A DNA stretch of 64,000 nt from Macrothele yani. Its lineage: Eukaryota; Arthropoda; Arachnida; Araneae; Macrothelidae. The notes beneath the pieces are model-generated. The model had not been told where the DNA came from. It did not search any database and saw only the letters and a program-made list of their open reading frames with translations. The translations under genes and the position numbers were made by a program. The first letter of the stretch is position 1, and each line of letters opens with the position of its first letter. The stretch lies in the NCBI GenBank assembly GCA_039090855.1, contig CM077005.1, forward strand, positions 15,043,921 to 15,107,920. Direction: 5' to 3'. Below are positions 43,497 through 54,979 of this stretch, piece by piece.

Positions 43497-44395
43497 CTAG
43501 AGGAGAAAGAAAGCAATTGTTAGGGGAATGAAATTTTTTCAATTGAGCCGCATAAGAAGATCATGCCGGAATAGGGGAGGGCACCCTATCCTCAAAGAAA
43601 AGAAGCTGACAGCGCGCAGATTATCGTTCAAGAAGAAAGAAGGTTTAACGGGCCTCAGTAAAGCACTACGGTGGTAATACTTAATGTGATTGTACTCAAA
43701 TATTCGGCTAGAAAAATGAGAGAAAACCAACCCCCTTTATATTCTACATTAAAGTCAGAAAGAAGTTCAGACGCTCCTTCTTCAAAATCAAACGGCGATC
43801 GGTTAGTTTCTGCAAGGTACGAGATTAATCAAACACATATGGTCAGCGAGAGTAGCACAAAAAGGGATGTAAAAATTTGGTAAAAAGAGACAAAGAAAAA
43901 AGGGTAAGATTTAATAAGAAGGGCATTGATAATAACAACAAGAAAAATGGCTGCTTCGTATGAAATTGTTTGCGCGACTCTCCAGATTGCCCCTAAATAG
44001 CAATATTTGGAGTTGGTGGATCAACCAATTAAAAGAATAGCGTACACGCTTAGGCTTAACAGAATAAAAAATCTTAAGATACTGAAATTAGAGTCTAAAA
44101 TCACGTTTGATGAAAAGGGTAAGAGGGGCGAAATTGAAATATCGAGGATTAAGGCTAAGGCGGGAGATCTTCTTCTCCCGCCGAAAAATACATTTCTATT
44201 TTCTGTCACTACTAGAGATTTAGAGAACAGTTTAATAGCGTCTCTGAAGGGCTGAAGAACCCCAATAAAACCAACCTTATTGGGCCCTTTACAAATTTGA
44301 ATATATCCTAGAATTTTTCGTTCTAGGATTGTATAAAATGCTACTCTAATTAATGATGCCACAATAATAAGAAGAAACGAAAGGGTGGAAATTAA
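43497..44395 (-). pseudogene. Mitochondrial nad1 copy
   Basis: Full-length NADH dehydrogenase subunit 1. From the start (about 44395) the minus strand reads RVAFYTILERKILGYIQ, then [61 protein letters not shown] and LAEYLS. Several TGA codons fall where Trp is expected, consistent with the invertebrate mitochondrial code. A TAG near the 3' end, where the protein normally has a charged VRG-type motif, breaks it even in that code. With nuclear decoding it cannot work. Divergence looks modest. Confidence 0.9.
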
Positions 44396-44455
44396 GTTTC
44401 TTTAAATTCTAAATTTACTGCAACTATATGTTAAATAAACGGATTGAAAAAGTTT
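44396..44455 (-). pseudogene. Mitochondrial trnL(UAG)-like sequence in the NUMT
   Basis: The minus strand has TAG (44411-44409) centred in an AT-rich loop between nad1 and rrnL, the expected place for trnL(CUN). The arms are only partly visible. Confidence 0.5.
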
Positions 44456-44790
44456 AGGTCCTTTCGTACTGTAAGCTTTTTAGAGGAGATAGAAACCGAC
44501 CTGGCTCACGCCGGTCTGAACTCAAATCATGCAATTGGTTAAAACTCGAACAAAATTTCTTCTTAGCCTCTAAGAGAGGATTAATTCAACATCGAGATAT
44601 TTTTCTTGGATACGGACTCTGGGGGAAAATTATGCTGTTATCCCTGCGGTAACTTGGTTTATCCTGATTTGGGCTTATAATGAAAGACGGAAAAAGAAAT
44701 TGTTTGTGGCCGCCCCAGCTCAACTTGAAGTGAAGTTCGACAGGGTCTTGTCGTCCCCCTATTGAGAGTCTTTTTACTCTCAAGAAAAGT
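44456..44790 (-). pseudogene. Mitochondrial 16S rRNA 3' segment in the NUMT
   Basis: The + strand contains the complement of universal 16S landmarks: cgccggtctgaactcaaatc (near 44509), ttatgctgttatccctgcgg (near 44631) and the gacagggtcttgtcgtcc stretch (near 44738). Homology fades near 44790, where the 35-bp array begins. Confidence 0.92.
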
Positions 44791-44799
44791 TTGAGAAGG

Positions 44800-44985
44800 T
44801 TTTTTTCCTCGCACGGTGAAATCTTCGAAATTCCGTCTTTTCCTGGGACGGTGAAATCTTCGAAATTCCCTCTTTTCCTCGCACGGCGAAATCTTCGAAA
44901 TTCCCTCTTTTCCTCGCACGGCGAAATCTTCGAAATTCCCTCTTTTCCCCGCACGACGAAATCTTCGAAATTCCTTCTCCCCACT
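44800..44985. repeat. 35-bp array, about 5 copies, abutting the NUMT
   Basis: Atcttcgaaattccctcttt with tcctcgcacggcgaa repeats at 44821, 44856, 44891, 44926 and 44961. Confidence 0.93.
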
Positions 44986-44989
44986 GTAA

Positions 44990-46365
44990 AAATTAAATAC
45001 TGTGAATTCACGAAAAAGTTCTGAAAACAAGGTGCAGCAAAGTTGCCGCTTAGGCGTCCGTCATTAAACGAAATTTTCGTTTTTAAAAGTGCCGTTTTTT
45101 TATAACTTCCGTTTCTTTCACAGATTTTCGGTAGTCAGAAATTCCGTTTATTTCAGAAAAAGTTCGCTTCAGGTTTCCCGGATTTATACAGCAATTTCGC
45201 AAAATCGAAAACGTTGGCTTGGTTCATGAGATAATGCAGGTCTTAACCACGGAGCCAGAAAGACTTCGAAGTCTGAATCACGCTCATGGTAAAACTAATT
45301 GCGCTATTATGACTTTTTTTCCATTAATTCAAGTATTTAGTCATTTTATTTTCTGTTGGAGCTCATTATTAATTTTTTTCGGTAGGAGGACTTATTACAA
45401 ATTAAATATTTTTTCCATCGTGATTTTTTGAAGCAACAGAATGCTTTGGAATTTGATATCTTTTTAAACTGACAATTACTTTCAATTATCTTTAAGAAAA
45501 GGTGAAATTTACTGTTTTATAGTGTTGTACATATTTCACAAAACTCTTAAATTTAAAATTTACTCTTGATAGCTTTAATGGCTTTTGTGTTAAGGCGTCC
45601 AAATACTGATACATAGGCATCCTATAATCACCTGTATAATAATTTAAGAACCCGGTCTCTTACAGTAACACGATATATAATAACTGGCGCATAAAATGCG
45701 GGAGAATAGAAGAAATATCCTGCGCGGCAATAACCAGAATTCATGCGATATCCACAATATCCAATCTCGCTTCAGAACTTCGATAGCCGATTGAAATTTA
45801 ACAGTTAATCAAATCTCAATTATTCCCACGAATCGCTCCCATTACATGAAAGTTATCGTCACATACATACCGAAAAAGTGAGAACGTAGTTTTTTCGTTG
45901 ATATATGAAAGTATTTGTGGAAAGGTTTCCGAAAATCCAGAATTTTCCTGCCGTACGAAAAATCCGTGAAATTCAGGTTTCTTTCCGACTTTTTACAGAA
46001 AAGGTTGTATCAGAAATGTTCTTCGTTAATTCACGAAATGAATCATGGAAAGTGGCTGGTCAATTTCGGAAATGTTTTTACAGTGCAAGAGGCAAATCAA
46101 AACTCTCCTTGTTTGTTTTGTTTTCATCCTTTCCTAAAAAAAGCACGCTATTCTCCTTTGTCCACTTTGTATTTCGCCTTTCTTTTGAACCATCTCGCCA
46201 ATTGCTGAATGCCCATTATCGCCACTTAGACTGATTGTCAGTAATCCCTCATTAAACCGAGATGTAAGAAAAAGACATGCGCTCGAAATATCACCCTGCG
46301 CGAAGTCTGGCGCATGGAACGATAAAACCATTAACCACCTCCCCGCAGAGTAATAAACGGAACTT
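44990..46365. other. No recognised feature
   Basis: Dispersed short phrases (aaattccg, tttcagaaaaag, tcacgaaa) recur at 45000-45200 and 45900-46080, suggesting an old diverged repeat. No gene is supported. Confidence 0.4.
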
Positions 46366-46379
46366 CATGAACCTTCGGA

Positions 46380-48240
46380 CAGCAGTGGTGTCCAAAGGTT
46401 CACCACTGCTGCTATCAGCAGATGCCGGAGGGTTTCCGGAGGTAATACCAGCCATGCCTGTTGTAGCATTGTCCACAGCTCCGCTCGAGACTTTAGTCCA
46501 GGATTCATGGATCTGATAATCTGCTCCATCGTGGCATCCCAGCGAGCTTACCACTGCTGCTATCACCAGATGCCGGAGGGTTTAAAGGTTCACCACTGCT
46601 GCTATTACCAGATTCCGGAGGGTTTCCGGAGGTAATACCAGCCATGCCTGCTCGAGACTTTAGTCCATGTCCGCTCGAGACTTTAGTCCATGTCCGCTCG
46701 AGACTTTAGTCCATGTTCGCTCGAGACTTTAGTCCAGGATTCATGGATCTGATAATCTGCTCCATGGCATCCCAGCTACATTACCACTGCTGCTATCACC
46801 AGATGCCGGAGGGTTTAAAGGTTCACCACTGCTGCTATTACCAGATTCCGGAGGTAATACCAGCCATGCCTGCTCGAGACTTTAGTCCATGTCCGCTCGA
46901 GACTTTAGTCCATGTCCGCTCGAGACTTTAGTCCATGTCCGCTCGAGACTTTAGTCCAGGATTCATGGATCTGATAATCTGCTCCATGGCATCCCAGCTA
47001 CATTACCACTGCTGCTATCACCAGATGCCGGAGGGTTTAAAGGTTCACCACTGCTGCTATTACCAGATTCCGGAGGGTTTCCGGAGGTAATACCAGCCAT
47101 GCCTGCTCGAGACTTTAGTCCATGTCCGCTCGAGACTTTAGTCCATGTCCGCTCGAGACTTTAGTCCATGTCCGCTCGAGACTTTAGTCCAGGATTCATG
47201 GATCTGATAATCTGCTCCATCATGGCATCCCAGCGAGCTTACCACTGCTGCTATCACCAGATGCCGGAGGGTTTAAAGGTTCACCACTGCTGCTATTACC
47301 AGATTCCGGAGGGTTTCCGGAGGTAATACCAGCCATGCCTGCTCGAGACTTTAGTCCATGTCCGCTCGAGACTTTAGTCCATGTCCGCTCGAGACTTTAG
47401 TCCAGGATTCATGGATCTGATAATCTGCTCCATGGCATCCCAGCTACATTACCACTGCTGCTATCACCAGATGCCGGAGGGTTTCCGGAGGTAATACCAG
47501 CCATGCCTGCTCGAGACTTTAGTCCATGTCCGCTCGAGACTTTAGTCCAGGATTCATGGATCTGATAATCTGCTCCATGGCATCACAGCTACATTACCAC
47601 TGCTGCTATCACCAGATGCCGGAGGGTTTCCGGAGGTAATACCAGCCATGCCTGTTGCAGCATTGTCCACAGCTCCGCTCGAGACTTTAGTCCAGGATTC
47701 ATGGATCTGATAATCTGCTCCATGGCATCCCAGCTACATTACCACTGCTGCTATCACCAGATGCCGGAGGGTTTCCGGAGGTAATACCAGCCATGCCTGT
47801 TGCGGCATTGTCCACAGCTCCGCTCGAGACTTTAGTCCAGGATTCATGGATCTGATAATCTGCTCCATCATGGCATCCCAGCGAGCTTACCACTGCTGCT
47901 ATCACCAGATGCCGGAGGGTTTAAAGGTTCCCCACTGCTGCTATTACCAGATTCCGGAGGGTTTCCGGAGGTAATACCAGCCATGCCTGCTCGAGACTTT
48001 AGTCCATGTCGGCTCGAGACTTTAGTCCATGTCCGCTCAAGACTTTAGTCCAGGATTCATGGATCTGATAATCTGCTCCATGGCATCCCAGCTACATTAC
48101 CACTGCTGCTATCACCAGATGCCGGAGGGTTTCCGGAGGTAATACCAGCCATGCCTGTTGCAGTATTGTCCACAACTCCGCTCGAGACTTTAGTCCAGGA
48201 TTCATGGATCTGATAATCTGCTCCATGGCATCCCAGCGAG
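46380..48240. repeat. 145-bp higher-order array grown from Tc1 transposase sequence
   Basis: The word ctgataatctgctccat occurs ten times, at 46513, 46749, 46971, 47204, 47417, 47562, 47707, 47852, 48065 and 48210. Spacings are 145 bp, or 213-236 bp when extra subunits are present. The extra length comes from a 23-bp subrepeat (gctcgagactttagtccatg plus tcc) present one to four times, and from a second copy of the ggaggg block. On the minus strand the unit encodes AMEQIIRSMNPGLKSRAELW and LQQAWLVLPPETLRHLV, the region after the third catalytic residue of the Tc1 transposase that continues at 48240. Confidence 0.92.
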
Positions 48241-49192
48241 CTTCCAAAAGGTTTAAATCCGGGGATCTTGGGGGGCCACTGGATGGCTCCAAACTCAGAT
48301 GAGTGTATCCTGGTTGGTTGCGGTCCGGCGTGGTGGCGCATTGTGCTGTTAAGCAAATTATCGGCCGCAAGATGCGTGAAGGTCATGAAAGCGTAGCAGC
48401 ACATACTGAGAGCGCGCAGCAGTTTTGAATCTCTCTAGAAACCCTAAGGGGCCTAATGTGTCCCACGAGAAGGCTCCTCAGACCATCACACAACAACCAC
48501 CGCCTTCAGAGCCGACCTAGCACGAGAGGGCGATGGCCTTGTGCTGTCGACGTCACACCCGCACCCACCAGTCAGCTCGGTACAGCTGGAAACGGGACTA
48601 ATCTGACCCCACGACGCGGCGCCACTCTGTAGAAGTCCAGTTTTGGGCACCAGGCGAGGCGTAATTTCCGATGACGAGCAGTCAACAGAAGCACACGAGT
48701 AGAGCGTCGGCTCCCGTCGCCCAGAGTATGCAGCGAGCGCCATACCGTTTGCTCGCTGACGCTGATTGGACCTTCGACATTTAACCTGGATGTGATTTGC
48801 GCCGCCGTTGCCAAGCGGTCGGTCGGTCTGTATGAGCCTGGAGAGTCTACGTCGACACCAGTCGTCAAGGGTCGGCCAGTGCTTTCTCTCTGGGGGCTGA
48901 TACGTCTGTCGATGGTGTACTCGCGGTACACACCAGATACAGTTGCTCTCGAGAAGTTTCTTACCACTTGGGCGATAGAATGACCCAGCTACCTTGGCCC
49001 ACAATGCGGACAGTATCAAGGTAGCTCAGATCACCACGTTTATCCATGTTCGTCGACTGCGATACACTTTTGGGAAGCCCTGCTGTCCGCTTATTTATTG
49101 CGTGTTTTCGGTTTCGATCTGTTCCACTCTGCGCGGGGGATGCCATGTCAACTACCCATGACCCCTACCTGTTATATTTTGTCTACTGAGTG
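48240..49192 (-). pseudogene. Tc1-like element whose 3' part became an array
   Basis: The minus strand starts with terminal repeat CACTCAGTAGACAAAATA at 49192, next to TA at 49193-49194. The transposase runs in broken frames: a DNA-binding segment (RRNFSRATVSGVY-like, RISPQRESTGRPL), RLATAAQITSRLNVEGPISV, SLHTLGDGSRRSTRVLL, then altered catalytic sequence, and PPRSPDLNLLEARWDAMEQI near 48240, with Ala where the catalytic Glu is expected two residues after LLE. The array replaces all sequence beyond, and the 3' terminal repeat was not found. Confidence 0.87.
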
Positions 49193-49194
49193 TA

Positions 49195-49415
49195 GTTATA
49201 AATAGAAGGGTTTTTTTTTTCAATATTTTTTATGTTTCGGTTACTCAACATTATTTACTCACAGTTAATAAAGTGTGGCTAAATATTTGCGGAGACAGAA
49301 TGGCGACTAGTTTCAAGTCATCCCATGACCCACTGTTCGAGAACAACTGCTTTCAACTATTCCCCGAAATATGTTTTTTCTTTTTTTAATTGAAGGTCAA
49401 CCACCGAAGAAAACT
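49195..49415. other. No recognised feature
   Basis: Nothing supported. Confidence 0.4.
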
Positions 49416-49419
49416 CAGT

Positions 49420-49640
49420 TGCACAGGTGGCACAGTGGTCTAAGCGATGGCCTCTGATCATTCGTTCGAAAGGAGTCGAGGTTCTAATCCTTGTGAGGCA
49501 TGAATGTTGTGTTTGTCTTACGACACTGGCTCTCTCCCTTCCCTGGAACCAGTGACCCTAAAGTAGGGACGGGCGCCTGCTTATAGCCCATTGAGTTGCT
49601 TGTAGTGGTCGTTAAACCTCTAATCAAAAAAAAAAAAAAA
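49420..49640 (+). mobile_element. tRNA-headed SINE, poly-A tail
   Basis: The head caggtggcacagtggtctaa is followed by a mutated B-box (gaggttctaatcc), the family body and a 16-nt A-tail. AAAACTCAG flanks it on the left (near 49406) and after the tail as a likely target duplication. Confidence 0.85.
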
Positions 49641-50545
49641 ACTCAGCCCACGAGTAGTCGCCCGTCCCTAATTTAGGGTCACTGGTTTCAGGGAAGGGAG
49701 AGAGCCAGTGTCGTGAGACAAACACAATATCCATGCCTCACCGGGATTCAAACCCGGACCCTTCTCTGACGAATGTCATAAGCATGCGCTTAGACCACTG
49801 AGCCACCGGGGCGAAATACGTTCCTGTCTTTCTCCTCGTAGGAGATTATATGGGCAATACTCCGGATTGTGCCGCCCCGGTGGCGCAGTGGTCTAAGGCG
49901 CTCGCCTATGATCATTCGTCCGTAAGGGGTCCGGGTTCGAATCCCGGTGAGGCATGGATATTGTGTTTGTCTTACGGCACTGGCTCTCTCCCTTCCCTGG
50001 AACCAGTGACCCTAAATTAGGGACGGGCGCCTGCTTATAGCCCATTGAGTTGCTTGTGGTGGTCGTTAAACCTCCAATCAAAAAAAAAAAAAAAAAAACT
50101 CAGCCCACGAGTAGTCGCCCGTCCCTAATTTAGGGTCACTGGTTTCAGGGAAGGGAGAGAGCCAGTGTCGTGAGACAAACACAACATGCATGCCTCACCG
50201 GGATTCAAACCCGGACCCTTCTCTGACGAATGTCATAAGCATGCGCTTAGACCACTGAGCCACCGGGGCGAAATACGTTCCTGTCTTTCTCCTCGTAGGA
50301 GATTATATGGGCAATACACCGGATTGTGCCGCCCCGGTGGCGCAGTGGTCTAAGGCGCTCGCCTATGATCATTCGTCCGTAAGGGGTCCGGGTTCGAATC
50401 CCGGTGAGGCATGGATATTGTGTTTGTCTCACGACACTGGCTCTCTCCCTTCCCTGGAACCAGTGACCCTAAATTAGGGACGGGCGGCTGCTTATAGCCC
50501 ATTGAGTTGCTCACGGTGGTCGTTAAACCTCCAATCAAAAAAAAA
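49641..50545. mobile_element. SINE cluster in a 457-bp tandem duplication
   Basis: The unit at 49641-50097 is repeated from 50098. Each unit holds a minus SINE (49641-49815, 50098-50271), a short mitochondrial-like piece and a plus SINE (49868-50097, 50324-50545). The plus SINEs have excellent A and B boxes (ggtggcgcagtggtctaagg, gggttcgaatcccgg) and A-tails. The two units differ at few positions, so the duplication is recent. Confidence 0.88.
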
Positions 50546-50640
50546 CAACAACTCCGGATTGCCCCAAAGTAACAATATTTGGAGTTTGCGGTTCATCCAA
50601 TCATATAAAAATCTTCTTAGGAGAATCATAGCTAAGATTT
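49816..50640 (-). pseudogene. Second nad1-derived NUMT fragment, split by SINE insertion
   Basis: After the SINE, 50546-50605 (actccggattgccccaaagt, caatatttggagttt) matches the nad1 copy at 43982-44030. Before the SINE, tctcctcgtaggagattata through ggattg (49828-49867) matches the adjacent nad1 part. ACTCCGGATTG is duplicated on the two sides of the insertion, which marks it as the SINE target duplication. The fragment is about 100-130 bp when rejoined. Confidence 0.7.
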
Positions 50641-50649
50641 GTCGGTAAC

Positions 50650-51400
50650 CCCCCCCCCCCCCCATTTCTTATTGACGTTAAGGCTAAGCCGGAATCAGAA
50701 AGTAGAGAAAGTAATAGAAAAAAAAAACCATTCAGACTACTGGTATCGAAAGTATAGATAGCTTCACATATTCCACTTTCTCCGCCAGCGCAACTTCTTC
50801 CTTCATTTTTGTTATCGCCATTGAGCGCGGCCGCTCTGGGTGCAAATTGGCGAAACAGATATAGGAATGATGACTTCATTCTTTTCGTAGCGTGATAGCT
50901 TGTTTGTAGGCCATAGGTCGGTCCTTCCACGTGCGACCTTCACTCAGTCGTTGCTGACAACCCTTTAGACCTAACGTTTGCTGTTACGAGTGCATCGTAA
51001 GCACAAAGGGAAGCCACTTAGATTTAAATGACGGACTACCTTTAACGATTTCAGAATGCATCACTATTATACAGATCTCAACGAAGCTTCATTAACACTC
51101 AGAGGACACTTCAGTTTCGTTTGATAGACACACGCCGCGAAATTCTTCCTGCGAAAAGGTGCGTTTATATTGTTGTTTAGTTTGTAACTACATTTTTAAA
51201 CGCTCTATTAGAGATTTTTAGCTCGTCTTTTTAAAAGGTAAATAAATGATATGCTGTCTAGAGATGAGCTCGAGCTCCTTTTTGAAGGCCCGGATCAGAA
51301 CCGGGCCCGTTATTTCATTATTTGTGATTGGCCTAGATCTCAACATTTGTGCAAATTTTTCCTTTGTGAATGAGAAAACAATGAAGCATTTTGTTTTAGT
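50650..51400. other. No recognised feature
   Basis: A C-run lies at 50649-50663. A 109-codon minus frame at 50601-50930 shows no motif. Confidence 0.4.
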
Positions 51401-51404
51401 CCTA

Positions 51405-51617
51405 TGCAGCCCCGGTGGCGTAGTGGTCCAAGCGATAGCTTCTGGTCATTTGCCGAGATGGGTCCGGGTTCGAATCCCGTGAGGCATGGACGTTATGTTT
51501 GTCTTACGGCCCTGGCTCTCTCGCTTTCCTGGAATCAGTGGCCCTAAATTAGGGACGGGCAACTGCTTATAGCCCACTGAGTTACTCACAGTGGTCGTTA
51601 AACCTCCAATAAAAAAA
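51405..51617 (+). mobile_element. tRNA-headed SINE
   Basis: The head gccccggtggcgtagtggtc is followed by ggtccgggttcgaatccc and the complete family body to the A-rich tail near 51610. Confidence 0.88.
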
Positions 51618-51619
51618 TA

Positions 51620-53325
51620 TTTGCCCTATTCATATTTTTCTCATCAGATAATGTTAGGGCTTCCAGTTAATGTTGCCCCCCACCCCCAAAGCGCGAGAGA
51701 GAATTATTAATATGTGTATCGTATTCAGGCAACAAAACATACTTCTTTTTGTTTCCCAAACGTATCAAGTTCATTCGTTTACATAATTAACTATATTTAA
51801 TTTTTTTCCTCCAAATTTAAATAAGGATTTTAAACCCTTAAATTTCATTATAAAATTATAAAACGTATGTTACTACTGCATGACATGAGAATTTCGTATT
51901 TCTGTTTTGCTGACATATTAGGTCTGATTAAGTATTTCGTAAATGTGCATATATAGGTCTTACAGTAGTGCTTTTAAAACATGGAAATTTATATTACTAG
52001 CTCTACTGAGACAGGGCTGCTTTTGGGATTTACTTTATTCATTATTAGGTGAAACTGTCACATGTACTCTTATTTATAAACTAGCATATGGAACGGTTGT
52101 TTTTAAGCTTTAAATAAAGGTTAATATATAGGGGACGTTGCCGGTCCTAAGACGGACTGAATTTTTAATTGAAGCAGATTGAAAACAAGTCAAATAGACG
52201 CCGGATTTCTGTAAGGAAATATAGTAAAACCTGATTTAGTAAGAACTCATTCGTGTTAGAACTAAAAATTATATGCTATTTATTTCCGTTTTTCAAAAGA
52301 CCTCGAGATAAATAAGATATATATCTGTGTGAACATTTTTTGTTGTTTAAGAATTACAGATTAGAACGTTTAGATAGATCGATATTTTGAGAAATGTGTA
52401 ATATAATCAGCACTAAACTCGGAAAGTTATTTTCGTGTAAACTTACCTTAATTACTTTTACTTTGATTTTTCGCTTTGAATTACTTTTTCTCCGGCACAC
52501 TTGTTATTCCCTTCACGGCTTGTTTTAGAGTGTCCTATTCGACGGTTAGTTTGAAACTTCATATCGAAACTTTTTCTACAAAATAATGTGACATCTGGTA
52601 TTACAAATCCGAACTATGTAAATTCTCAACAATGTGATATTGGGGCTACATCTGCTTTTAGATGCAATATTGCTCACTTTGACATCTCAAGATTTCAGTT
52701 TCTATTGTAGGTTAGAGCGTTTAGATAGACCGATATTTTGCAAAATGTTTAGTATTATCAGCACTAAACTCGGAAAGTTAGTAAAATTAAAAAAAGTAAA
52801 AAATAATTAAAGCGTACAAATTAATATTCGAATTGTGCTAAATTAAATTAATATACAAACGTAACTTGCCGTGATATTAAGATTTTTATTCGAATTTTGT
52901 AGATCGGAAAAAGAGAACTCGAGTCATTACTAATCCAATGTTTTTAAATTAGCACGCGATCACTTTGACATCTAAAAGTGATCGCGTGTTATTATATAGC
53001 AGGCAATCATTTTGACATCGCGAGAGCACACACTAATTTATCAATAAGTAATGGCGCAACAATGCAGACGTTGGTGTGACACCAAGCGTTCAGAGAGACA
53101 CATGGATCTGGGTGTTTATATTATTAATATAAGTACCTTTATTAGCGGACTATTAAATTTGATTGTTTTCGGCTGGTCAGAAGTTGTAAAATTGCATGTA
53201 ATACAGCAGGGAACTTAGTGATCCACAGTGATTTGGGTTTAAATAAATTAGATAAAAATACAAGTACAGTACTGAATGATTCACAACGCAATTTACAGTT
53301 ATTTGTACTATGTACAGGGCGTTCC
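51620..53325. other. AT-rich intronic DNA with one direct repeat
   Basis: A block of about 65 bp (cgtttagatagatcgatatttt, then atcagcactaaactcggaaa) occurs at about 52368 and 52716. The word tttgacatc recurs nearby. No gene is supported. Confidence 0.5.
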
Positions 53326-53329
53326 AAAT

Positions 53330-53580
53330 TATCTTTACAACTTTGACCATCAATAAAACAAAAACGGAATAAGAGAACAAAATTCGGTTTATTGCATACT
53401 GAACTGCACGTTCCAAAGCTTGTTGGGATGCTAAAACGGCTGCACATGCGCAGTGTTGGTTACACGAATAACGTCGAAACGGTATTGGACCTCCTGCCAT
53501 GTTCTCTCTAGCATGTCCTCAGGAATTATTGTGATGGCAGCTGTAATCCTGTGCTCATTCACATCTGGAAGTTGGAACCT
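53330..53580 (-). pseudogene. DNA-transposon 3' end fragment
   Basis: The minus strand encodes LPDVNEHRITAAITIIPEDM and then RTWQEVQYRFDVIRVTN. This is the C-terminal ending seen in several mariner-related transposases (I-x-x-DML-x-x-W-x-E-x-x-YR-x-D-x-x-R-x-TN). After the stop, a tail ends near the possible terminus tacagggcgttccaaatta at 53320. The rest of the element is absent. Confidence 0.6.
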
Positions 53581-53639
53581 TTGTGTGGTATACAATATCC
53601 TTCACATAACCCCACAGGAAATATTACAGTCTTTTGTAC

Positions 53640-54975
53640 AGTCTTTTGTAAAAGTTTATGGCCACCTGTGAATTTAATGAAAATTAAGATTTTAACAACT
53701 AATTACTAGTCAGACATATTTGAAAAAATGACACCACAGATGAATGCTTACATTCTTTAGAGCACAAAAAGACCGAAACTAGTACTTTGTATGGTCACCT
53801 TTGTTTTTTTATAACGGACAGAATACGATGTGGCATACTCTCAATGAGGGATTTGCGGTAGTCACTTGAAATGTCTTTGCACCACACGTACTTTATCGCA
53901 TCAATCAAAGCTTGGGAATTTGATGGCTGTTTTTCTGCTACCTTGTTTTTAAAATGGTCCACAAATAATCGTTGTGGTTAAGGTCGGGACTATAACCGGG
54001 CCAGTCAAGCACAGTCATGTTTTTCCTCTGCAGGTAGTCCTTTACTGTCTTTGATCTGTGGCATGGAGCAACATCATGCATAAAGATTGTGCATCTGTGC
54101 ACTTGCATATGAGTTAACAGCTTCTCACGTAACATTTCCACATAAAAAGAACCAGTCATGGTTAGTCCCTGTCGGCAAAAAGGACAATGAAGCAATACCG
54201 GATGCTGACAAAGCACCCCATATCATCTGACTAGGCGGTGTATTTTTCATCAAACCTTTTGCCTTTTGGTCATCGAACATGTGCTTCACGTGACTCAAAT
54301 TGACGCACAGTTGATTCATCGGAAAAAAGAACTTGGCTCCAATTTTCAGCAGTCCACAATAGATGACGCTTCGCAAACTGGAGTGTCTCTTTTTTCATGA
54401 CAGAGGTTAGTAGTCTAAGTTTATGTGCAGGTTTATAAGACTTTAATCCGAAATTTTAGCTATAAGACGTCGCGAAACAGTGCTGATACTAATATCAGAT
54501 CCTTTTGAATGTAGAAAGGCCTTGATTTTCTTGCACGAATTCCTCGCAGAACGCAGAACTATTCGTCTTATGGTATTGTCATCCCGTGACGTCCACTTCT
54601 CTTTCGGACACTAAGTTCACCTGTATCCCGATATTTCATGATCGTGTTATAAATAGCAGTTTTGCTCACATTCACCTTTCTGCTTAGTCACGTTAGGAGT
54701 ATTCTCCATGATATAAAGTCACTATTTGTGCCCTCTGAGTAACACTTAATGACGCTTTTTTGCCCATCGATAGAAAATAAATACAAAACCTCTCATCATG
54801 AAGACCAGAAGCAAAATGACGCTCGCACGCTTCCCCCAACTCTAGCAACACCTGTCGCTGTAGGATGATGCAACACCAAGAGGACGTTGAGTAATGCGGA
54901 CAGTAGCTGACAGAACGGCAGAAATCTCCTAATACCAACAGGTGGTCTTAAACTTTTGCAAATGATTATGTGTAT
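53640..54975 (-). pseudogene. Tc1-like transposon relic with both ends
   Basis: The ends are inverted: ttttgtaaaagtttatgg on the left (with a duplicated 12-mer cagtcttttgta) and its complement-like cttaaacttttgcaaa on the right. The minus-strand frames are broken: MGKKASLSVTQRAQIVTLYH near 54770 (helix-turn-helix), QMIWGALSASGIASL, MHDVAPCHRSKTVKDYL (second Asp) and LDWPGYSPDLNHNDYLW, with the Glu position altered. Several frameshifts; inactive. Confidence 0.87.
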
Positions 54976-54979
54976 CATA

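Larger units (their letters stand above)
43430..44790. other. Nuclear mitochondrial insertion (NUMT), about 1.36 kb
   Basis: In order: a trnT-like stretch, a complete nad1 on the minus strand, a trnL(UAG)-like stretch on the minus strand, and the 3' part of rrnL on the minus strand. nad1 makes sense only if TGA is read as Trp. The copy is embedded in nuclear repeats (a SINE on the left, a 35-bp array on the right), so it is not an assembled mitochondrion. The trnT-nad1-trnL1-rrnL order is that reported for araneomorph spiders. Confidence 0.88.

Noticed and set aside
45905..46234. 109-codon plus-strand frame
   Set aside because: Low-complexity F/S/K-rich translation without any motif; probably an old repeat.
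49868..49949. tRNA-like sequence that could be a real tRNA gene
   Set aside because: It is the head of a SINE with the family body and A-tail, present in many copies, so it is not treated as a functional tRNA gene.
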